10,584 bases of DNA from Euryarchaeota archaeon UBA136 (GTDB lineage: Archaea > Thermoplasmatota > Poseidoniia > MGIII > CG-Epi1): positions 1 through 10,584 of the forward strand of contig DAXQ01000087.1 in assembly GCA_002506485.1 (NCBI GenBank). The letters are read 5' to 3'. The notes below the pieces were generated by a model. The model did not search any database and was not told the origin of the DNA. It was given only the letters and a program-made list of their open reading frames with translations. This document shows, piece by piece, positions 1 through 5,735 of the stretch. Position 1 is the first letter of the stretch, and every line of letters begins with the position of its first letter. A program made the translations under genes and the position numbers.

Positions 1-1374
1 CAGGTACACCAGAATCGGACGATTGGCAAGTCAGTCAGGCAGGGACCCCGGGCCATGAAATATTTTCATGGCAATTTGTCCTTGATTCCTGATCAGCGAA
101 CTTACGGGGTTCGTGATATCACCACCCAGAAAATGATTGGAAGGCTGGATGAGCGTTTCATCCTTGACCTGGCCCCCGGGGACAGGATAGTCTTCCGGGG
201 TTTGGTATGGTCTGTGGTGGAGATAGATGAGCAGGTCACGGTCTCTCCTTCGAGTTCTCTAGGTGAATTGCCCAGATGGATCGGTGAGGACATCCCCGTT
301 CCTTATTCTGTGGCTCTGGAGGCCTCAGAAAGGCTCAGTGAAGGGAACTGGGATAATCTGCCCATAACCGATGAGGCCAGAGTTGTTCTGGACGATTACC
401 ACACCAGTATTCTGGATGCGGGAGTGATGCCTTCTCCCAATTGTCTGTCGATTGAGCAGCACGAGCGCCTGTTCATAGTAAATTATCCCGGTGGAAGTCG
501 ACTGAACCGGACGATAGGCATGATAATCACAGCCATGCTTTCGGCCAAAAGTGGATACAAGGTAGGATACCAGTTCGATCCATATCGTATCATCCTGGAT
601 GCACCAACAAGGACGACGGTCAAGGATATGCTGGCCATAATGAAAGGTTTTGAGAGAGGTATTGCCGGTCTGCTCAGATTCTCGATGCGGGACAGCCCGG
701 CCCTGAAATCCCAGTTACTGCATGCGGCCCGGAAGATGGGAGCGATAGGTCCGGAGGCTGATGTCAGTCGCTTCGGTATGCGCAGACTGATCGAAGCCTA
801 TTCGGATACGCCTCTTTACACGGAAGCAATTGAACGGTTCCTGTTCCATCAACTGGATGAGGAGGGGATGGAGGAATTCATCGAGAAGATTAATTCAGGA
901 CAGGTCTCGGTGGTCCTGTCCCCCAAGACACCTCATGGATATGCCGGTCTGGATCCCTATCGAGATTATCTAAAACCACCCAAGTCCGATAGTTCGGTCG
1001 TGACCGCGGTTCGAAGAAGACTTCTGCGGACCGATCTTTCACTAAAATGCCTGTCCTGTGATAATTCCAGAAAGAGGAAGGTCAAGGGAATCACCAAAAA
1101 TGAACTGGTGTGTCCGAAATGTAGCAGCCGGATGGTCGCGATACTGCATCCTATGGAGATGGACCGTGAGGTCAGCAATAAGAAATTGCTCAAGTCGGCC
1201 TCCTTGGCCAAATCCCATGGTGCAAGGGCGGCCCTAGTGATTGCTGGAAGAGGGGTTGGCCCTGATACTGCAGGTAGAATCCTCAGAAAGCAACAGAGTG
1301 ATGATTCGGATTTGGTAAAGTCAATAATCGAGGCTGAGATAACTTACGCTAGGACCCGTAGATTCTGGGATTGA
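1..1374 (+). CDS. lhr: Lhr-like ATP-dependent helicase, C-terminal part (5' end outside window)
   Basis: The frame is open from base 1 with no stop, so the ATG at 55 is an internal methionine and the gene begins upstream. The visible 457 codons match the C-terminal half of Lhr-family superfamily 2 helicases, which unwind nucleic acid in DNA repair or RNA metabolism. The opening FHGNLSLIPDQRTYGVRD and the following GRLDERF, GDRIVFRG and IPVPYSVA stretches correspond to the Lhr-core beta-rich and winged-helix region just after the RecA domains. Near the end a four-cysteine zinc motif is visible: CLSC (cysteine codons at 1048 and 1057) and CPKC (1111 and 1120), as in archaeal Lhr proteins. The protein ends RTRRFWD before TGA at 1372. 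The RecA motifs (Walker A, DExH) would lie upstream and cannot be checked. Family assignment is firm by pattern; the exact Lhr subtype is not resolved. Confidence 0.85.
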   Translation, partial: QVHQNRTIGKSVRQGPRAMKYFHGNLSLIPDQRTYGVRDITTQKMIGRLDERFILDLAPGDRIVFRGLVWSVVEIDEQVTVSPSSSLGELPRWIGEDIPVPYSVALEASERLSEGNWDNLPITDEARVVLDDYHTSILDAGVMPSPNCLSIEQHERLFIVNYPGGSRLNRTIGMIITAMLSAKSGYKVGYQFDPYRIILDAPTRTTVKDMLAIMKGFERGIAGLLRFSMRDSPALKSQLLHAARKMGAIGPEADVSRFGMRRLIEAYSDTPLYTEAIERFLFHQLDEEGMEEFIEKINSGQVSVVLSPKTPHGYAGLDPYRDYLKPPKSDSSVVTAVRRRLLRTDLSLKCLSCDNSRKRKVKGITKNELVCPKCSSRMVAILHPMEMDREVSNKKLLKSASLAKSHGARAALVIAGRGVGPDTAGRILRKQQSDDSDLVKSIIEAEITYARTRRFWD

Positions 1375-1380
1375 GTCTAA

Positions 1381-1390
1381 CTTAAATATA
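1381..1390 (+). promoter_or_regulatory. TATA box of the sugar dehydrogenase gene
   Basis: CTTAAATATA is centred about 24 bases before the GTG at 1410, the spacing expected for an archaeal TATA box driving a leaderless or nearly leaderless transcript. A GAGG at 1401-1404 could also act as a ribosome site five bases before the GTG. Transcription start is inferred. Confidence 0.6.
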
Positions 1391-1409
1391 TCATTGATTA
1401 GAGGAAATC

Positions 1410-2735
1410 GTGAGTGGTGGCCGTGAAATCAATGCTGCAATCCCGGTCACTGTTTTTCTTTTGATATCAGTTTTACTCTATGGAATATACGACAATCTTT
1501 CGGGAGAAGATGAAGGGTCTGAAATGGACTTAGTGGAACCGGTCTGGGACTATGAACATGACTCTGAGAGTGGTTATGGCTCAGTCACGGGAGGGTTCGT
1601 TTATCGTGGCCAGAATGTTCCGGAACTGTATGGAAAATATGTCTATGGGGATTTCATCATGGGTAAGTTGTGGTCCCTCGAGATAGTTGATGATAATCCT
1701 GTGAATAAGTTGCTCTATGACAGCAAAGCCGACACTTCCTTGACCGGCAATCCTAGGATTTCCGTATCCTCTTTTGGTGAATCTGAGGATGGTGAACTGT
1801 TCTTCACGGACCGTAATACAGGGAGGATTTTCACCTTCAACCAGACAGATTCGGGAATAGTGGTGGAATCCTTCAAACCAGATATCTCGATTCCTTTCCT
1901 GATAGGGTTGTACAATGCAGGGGACTCATCAGAACGTCTCTTCGGGATCGAGCAGACAGGTCGCATTCATGCCATAGGAGATTTCAATCAGACAGAGATA
2001 TTCTTGGATATATCAGAAAGAGTGGAGTCAACCGATTGGGAACAGGGTCTTCTGGGTCTGGCTTTCCATCCTGATTTCGAGAATAATGGAATTTTCTTTG
2101 TGACATATACGACCTACGATGATGGAACTCTACGACTTTCCAAATTCACTGAAGGTTCAGATAATGAAAAAGTGTTATTGGAGATAGAACAACCTTACGT
2201 TAATCACAATGGGGGACATATCGAGTTCGGACCGGATGGGTACCTCTATTTCGGTCTGGGTGACGGTGGAAAATACAATGATGCGTTCGACCATGCCCAG
2301 AATCTTGAGACTCTGAAAGGGTCTATTCTTCGTCTGGATGTCAATGGTGAGGAGTATGCTATTCCTTCCGACAACCCTTTTGTCGGAAATGACAAAGGAT
2401 ATCGTGAGGAGATCTTTGCATATGGTCTGAGAAATCCTTGGATGTTTAGTTTTGACCGGGAGATTGGTGACCTGTGGGCTGCTGATGTGGGCCAGGACAA
2501 ATGGGAGGAGATCGACATTATCGTGTCAGGAGGAAATTATGGCTGGGCCTTCCGTGAGGGTACCCACTGCTTTGATTCACCATTCGAGCATTATGATGGC
2601 CATAGTTGCGGAGAGATAGACAGTTGGACCTTTGGAGCATTCCTTTACGAAAGGGTATTGCTGAATTATCCATTGATGTTGATTCTTCTGGTTTCAATCG
2701 GCGTTTCGACCCGATACAAAATCCAAATAGGTTAA
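1410..2735 (+). CDS. Membrane-anchored PQQ-dependent sugar dehydrogenase (GSDH family), circularly permuted
   Basis: Starts at GTG 1410. Residues 9-26 are a hydrophobic anchor or signal (IPVTVFLLISVLLYG), so the domain should lie outside the cell. The rest resembles the glucose/sorbosone dehydrogenase beta-propeller, which oxidises sugars with PQQ. Segment order is unusual. Residues 40-144 (VEPVWDYEHD, GSVTGGFVYRG, VSSFGESEDGELF) are what normally ends the family. Residues 150-400 (ERLFGIEQTGRI, GLLGLAFHPDF, NHNGGHIEFGPDGYLYFGLG, YAIPSDNPFVG, AYGLRNPWMFSFD, DVGQDKWEEID, GGNYGW) are what normally begins it. The end of the second block joins naturally to the start of the first. His266 in NHNGG and Arg341 in GLRNPW match family active-site and PQQ-binding positions. 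After Cys400 a 41-residue tail, partly hydrophobic (LLNYPLMLILLVSIGV), is unlike the family. A tandem fusion with loss of both ends, or an assembly fault, are alternatives. Confidence 0.82.
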   Translation: MSGGREINAAIPVTVFLLISVLLYGIYDNLSGEDEGSEMDLVEPVWDYEHDSESGYGSVTGGFVYRGQNVPELYGKYVYGDFIMGKLWSLEIVDDNPVNKLLYDSKADTSLTGNPRISVSSFGESEDGELFFTDRNTGRIFTFNQTDSGIVVESFKPDISIPFLIGLYNAGDSSERLFGIEQTGRIHAIGDFNQTEIFLDISERVESTDWEQGLLGLAFHPDFENNGIFFVTYTTYDDGTLRLSKFTEGSDNEKVLLEIEQPYVNHNGGHIEFGPDGYLYFGLGDGGKYNDAFDHAQNLETLKGSILRLDVNGEEYAIPSDNPFVGNDKGYREEIFAYGLRNPWMFSFDREIGDLWAADVGQDKWEEIDIIVSGGNYGWAFREGTHCFDSPFEHYDGHSCGEIDSWTFGAFLYERVLLNYPLMLILLVSIGVSTRYKIQIG

Positions 2736-2740
2736 TTACT
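2732..2740 (+). promoter_or_regulatory. Putative TATA box of the E1-rhodanese gene
   Basis: TTAATTACT overlaps the stop of the preceding gene and is centred about 27 bases before the GTG at 2764. This again predicts a leaderless transcript. There is no convincing Shine-Dalgarno sequence before the GTG. The match to a TATA consensus is only moderate. Confidence 0.4.
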
Positions 2741-2763
2741 TATTCACTCGATTATGGATAATT

Positions 2764-4512
2764 GTGCTGAACGACAAGGATAAGGAGCTCTATTCACGCC
2801 AGATAACCCTGCCGGAAGTAGGTCTGGAGGGACAGGAAGAACTGAAGGATACAGGTATCCTGATAGTGGGTATGGGTGGCCTTGGATGTCCTGTTGCCCA
2901 GTATCTGATCAGTTCCGGGATCGGTTACTTGACCATCATGGACTCGGACAAGGTCGAATTATCCAATCTGTCGCGACAGCCGATCTATACCGAGGATGAT
3001 ATTGGTGAATACAAGGTCAATGCGGCCAAGCATACCTTGAGTCACCTCAATCCGAATGCGGTCATCAATGTGATCCCTGAGAAATTGACCGAGGAGAATG
3101 CCCTTACCTATGTCAGTTCGAACGATTTTGTCATCGATTGTACCGATAATGTGGAATCAAGATATGTAATGTCCGACATCTGTCAATCGATAGGTAAACC
3201 ATTGATTCATGGTGGTGTAAGAGCCTTTGAGGGGCATGTCGGAATTTTTCTCCCTGGTAGTGGCTATTATCGAGCGATGTATCCCAAACCACCTGCTCCC
3301 GAATCGGTAGCTGATTGCTCCGAGACCGGGGTTCTGAGTGCCTTTGTAGGCTGGGTCGGTATGCATCAGGCGTTGCTGGCAGTCCAATTGGCACTCGATA
3401 AGATCGATAAATCATCATTCTTCTTCCTGGATGGGCGTAAAGGAACAGTTCGGCAGGTAGAGGTTCCCACCGTGGAGGCTGGTAAACCAGGGGAATTGGC
3501 GAAGACCCTGCCAGACCACATGACAGCCTCTGAACTGAAGGAGAGACTGGAATCCGATGATCCTCCCTTGTTGATAGATGTCAGAGGTGCAGAGAAGAGA
3601 GCCGAGGTCAAGATAGAGGCCGAGGATATGCACATTCCGATGGATGTCTTTGCCGAACGGGTGGGCAGTATTCCCCGACACGGTAATGTGGTCCTCTATT
3701 GCCATCTGGGGATCCGTTCCAATTCTGCAAGGGCCTGGATGGAATCAGAGGGTATCCCGATTAGCCACCTCAATGGTGGGATCGAGAACTGGTTATTCGA
3801 GAATGTGGATGAATCCGGAAGTCCTGTAGCGGTGGCAAACAAGATGGAAAGTGATGATTCCGTGCCCAAAAAACCCTTGACGGTGGAAGAACAGAATGCC
3901 CAGACTTTGGCGAATGCCAAGCTGGAGGCCGAGTTAAAGAAAATGGAGACCGAGGCAAAACATAGTGAACTGGCGGGACTGGTCGATCTCAAGGACAAAT
4001 TGCTGAAGCAGAGTCTGGAGATCGATAAACAGCAGCAGGAACACGAACTGAAGCTGGAAAAGATGAAGATCTCGGCGGCTGCCAAGAAGAGTAACACCAA
4101 ATTCGTAGTGGAAGTGGTCTATCTGGTCTATAATGACGGAAGATTATTGGGTCACGTTTTCTCCGAGGATCAGAAGACCGACGCGGAGATCCTGACCAGC
4201 ATGCTGATGGCGGTCAATGACTTCGTCGCGGATTCCCTGGGAGTGACCGGAAATATTGGGAATCTGGAGTTTGGAGCAAACTCGATTGTAATTGAGAAGG
4301 GAGAGCACTGTTACATAGTCTCGATGAACTATGGAGAGCCTTCAGACAACCTTCGGCAGGGCCTAAAAAAGCAATTGTCATTAATAGAAGATAAGTATTT
4401 AAGTAAGCTAGATGGTTGGGATGGTGATATCTCTGCTTTTGAAGGATGTGCCACGCACCTGGTCAAGGTCCTGCTCGAATCGACCGTCAAGGACCGATCA
4501 GAAGTGGCATAA
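2764..4512 (+). CDS. E1-like (ThiF/MoeB) adenylyltransferase fused to rhodanese, coiled coil and C-terminal domain
   Basis: Start GTG 2764, 582 residues. Residues 1-235 form the ThiF/MoeB/E1 domain that adenylates the C-terminal glycine of a ubiquitin-like sulfur carrier. It has a GMGGLG nucleotide loop (36-41), the SNLSRQ motif with Arg71, DCTDN (125-129) and the catalytic-type cysteine in DCSETGVL (Cys185). The two CxxC pairs that bind zinc in MoeB are absent: YYRAMYP stands where the first pair would be. Residues 253-350 are a rhodanese domain with active-site loop CHLGIRS (Cys313), as in Uba4/MOCS3, which transfers sulfur after activation. Residues 372-440 are a charged coiled coil. Residues 446-582 (VYLVYNDGRLLGHV, NLEFGANSIVIEKGEHCYIV) resemble a domain I associate with archaeal signalling proteins, possibly longin/roadblock-like; that is tentative. 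Sulfur transfer or protein modification (SAMP-like) is inferred. No carrier gene is present here. Confidence 0.85.
   Translation: MLNDKDKELYSRQITLPEVGLEGQEELKDTGILIVGMGGLGCPVAQYLISSGIGYLTIMDSDKVELSNLSRQPIYTEDDIGEYKVNAAKHTLSHLNPNAVINVIPEKLTEENALTYVSSNDFVIDCTDNVESRYVMSDICQSIGKPLIHGGVRAFEGHVGIFLPGSGYYRAMYPKPPAPESVADCSETGVLSAFVGWVGMHQALLAVQLALDKIDKSSFFFLDGRKGTVRQVEVPTVEAGKPGELAKTLPDHMTASELKERLESDDPPLLIDVRGAEKRAEVKIEAEDMHIPMDVFAERVGSIPRHGNVVLYCHLGIRSNSARAWMESEGIPISHLNGGIENWLFENVDESGSPVAVANKMESDDSVPKKPLTVEEQNAQTLANAKLEAELKKMETEAKHSELAGLVDLKDKLLKQSLEIDKQQQEHELKLEKMKISAAAKKSNTKFVVEVVYLVYNDGRLLGHVFSEDQKTDAEILTSMLMAVNDFVADSLGVTGNIGNLEFGANSIVIEKGEHCYIVSMNYGEPSDNLRQGLKKQLSLIEDKYLSKLDGWDGDISAFEGCATHLVKVLLESTVKDRSEVA
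4441..4512 (+). repeat. Direct repeat, intact copy: 3' end of the E1-rhodanese gene
   Basis: These last 72 bases of the gene recur at 9914-9985 with 59 of 72 identities by hand alignment and no gaps. Weaker similarity extends some bases upstream on both sides. This copy is in frame and belongs to the intact gene; the other copy is decayed. Confidence 0.85.
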
Positions 4513-4546
4513 TTGAGGATGTGGCTTAAAACTGCATTTTGTATGA

Positions 4547-5560
4547 CTAATTCGTTTGGACAGTTGTTATCTTGGTCCCTATCTCGGAGGTTGTAGGTCC
4601 CAGTTCAACCCCCAGATAAACGATGGTGATAGTGATTGTATATTCTATATCCAAAGGTTCTTCCTTATCGATCTTGTCTCTGGTAACCGGGTCCAAATTA
4701 TTCAATTCGAATTCTTCGTAGGTCTGATTACCGCTTCCCAAAGTGTAATCAAAATTGAAATCATCCTCTGTAGTTGGATCCGATTCCAAAATCTTGAGGT
4801 GAATCAGAACATCAATACTCTTCTCGAAATAACCCATTTTCGGAATATCGAAACTGATCTCGCCTACAATGGACTCCTCATCAGGAGTTAACCAGAAGTT
4901 CGCATTGGTAATATGGTCTTCCAGGTTTATGGTTATGCCACCATTATACATTTTGTACACATCCGCACCAGCAGCAATCACAATCACAATTAAGGCCAAC
5001 GTGAAAGCCGACTTCATCAGGCCCAATGTGGTTCTAAGTCCAGTCGTCTTACCTCCACTGGTTATAGACTTTGTATTTGCATTACCGTTCGTGGATCCCC
5101 CTCCTCTCGCTCCTCCTCCAGGAAGTGTGTCGGGCTCTCCTCCTCCAGGAAGTGTACTGGGTCCTCCCCCAGAAGATGCGATGGACTCTCCTCCACCGGG
5201 AAGTAGGGCGCTGGATTCTTCTACGCCAGAAGATGGTGTGCCAGACTCTCCTCCACCGGCTTTGCCTGCTCCTGTAACCATGTACTTACCGGCTGCTACT
5301 AATCCGCCCCCGATCGATCTCTTACTCTTGGGTCGTAGAGTGTATTTGTCTTCCTGCTTAACAACTTCTAATGCTCCTTCCCGTGTTTTGGATGCCTCCA
5401 CTAGATCCTCCAAAGCTTCTGAGGTCCTGCTGTAGGAAAGGCCTGTGGCCTCGGCAACCTCATTCGTATCCAATGCTTCTCCAGCAGAGAAAAGAGCAGC
5501 TTCTACAATTCTCTGATCATCGGAGATGTCCTTCTTGGCTGAATTGGTGTCTTTGTCCAT
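4547..5560 (-). CDS. Membrane-tethered ScpB-like winged-helix protein
   Basis: The frame can begin at ATG 5584 (345 residues) or ATG 5560 (337). I prefer 5560: a TTATAA box at 5587-5592 sits directly before the first ATG but about 26 bases before the second, predicting a leaderless start there. Numbering from 5584, residues 23-87 (RIVEAALFSAGEALDTNEVAEATGLS, here split as RIVEAALFSAGEALDT and NEVAEATGLS) look like the winged helix of ScpB-type chromosome segregation proteins. Residues 91-183 are a low-complexity Gly/Ser/Pro linker. Residues 193-208 are a single membrane segment (FTLALIVIVIAAGADVY). Residues 215-345 are a beta-rich domain rich in acidic residues and threonine, probably outside the membrane. 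I do not recognise that outer domain. The layout suggests DNA binding inside and sensing outside. It is convergent with the E1 gene (34-base gap) and divergent from the propeller operon, so regulation of that operon is plausible but unproven. Confidence 0.75.
   Translation of the reverse strand: MDKDTNSAKKDISDDQRIVEAALFSAGEALDTNEVAEATGLSYSRTSEALEDLVEASKTREGALEVVKQEDKYTLRPKSKRSIGGGLVAAGKYMVTGAGKAGGGESGTPSSGVEESSALLPGGGESIASSGGGPSTLPGGGEPDTLPGGGARGGGSTNGNANTKSITSGGKTTGLRTTLGLMKSAFTLALIVIVIAAGADVYKMYNGGITINLEDHITNANFWLTPDEESIVGEISFDIPKMGYFEKSIDVLIHLKILESDPTTEDDFNFDYTLGSGNQTYEEFELNNLDPVTRDKIDKEEPLDIEYTITITIVYLGVELGPTTSEIGTKITTVQTN
5110..5155 (-). repeat. Short tandem repeat encoding the Gly-Pro linker
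   Basis: A 19-base sequence at 5110-5128 recurs exactly at 5137-5155, a period of 27 bases or nine codons. More diverged units continue to about 5270. In the minus-strand protein they give repeated LPGGGEP and LPGGGAR-like units. The repeat probably varies in length by slippage and acts as a flexible spacer. Confidence 0.7.
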
Positions 5561-5585
5561 TCCTGATGACCAAATGCCCTCCATA

Positions 5586-5593
5586 CTTATAAG
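5586..5593 (-). promoter_or_regulatory. TATA box of the membrane-tethered winged-helix gene
   Basis: Read on the minus strand this is CTTATAAG, a strong TATA-like element. A start site about 26 bases downstream falls near 5563, three bases before the ATG at 5560. This is the reason for choosing that start over the ATG at 5584, which almost touches the TATA box. Confidence 0.6.
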
Positions 5594-5679
5594 TTAGACA
5601 CACAAGTCCATGGGCAAAGTCTATTTGTTTGTCAGCGCTGCATTTCTTAACGCTATATCCGATTTATGCCTAACCAGCA

Positions 5680-5700
5680 TTGTTTCCTATAGGGAAACAA
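5680..5700. promoter_or_regulatory. 21-bp palindrome in the divergent promoter region, operator candidate
   Basis: TTGTTTCC (5680-5687) and GGAAACAA (5693-5700) are exact 8-base inverted repeats around the spacer TATAG. The site lies 35 bases before the GTG at 5736 and about 90-140 bases from the starts of the opposite gene, so a dimeric regulator bound here could control both. The stem is not followed by a T-run and lies before, not after, a gene, so a terminator is unlikely. The binding protein is unknown. Confidence 0.5.
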
Positions 5701-5735
5701 AAGTGATTAGTAAGAACCAGAGTTGACAAGTTTCT

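Noticed and set aside
3696..4100. Minus-strand open frame of 134 codons opposite the coiled coil
   Set aside because: Ser/Phe/Cys-rich composition is typical of antisense to a Glu/Lys-rich coiled coil, and the plus strand is clearly coding.
5110..5155. Possible CRISPR-like repeat
   Set aside because: The 27-base period is in frame with a glycine-rich linker, and units are contiguous without unique spacers.
4869..5435. Plus-strand open frame of 188 codons, proline-rich
   Set aside because: It is the antisense of the glycine-rich linker and winged helix. Only the minus strand gives a winged helix, linker, membrane segment and outer domain, and it has a TATA box at the right place.
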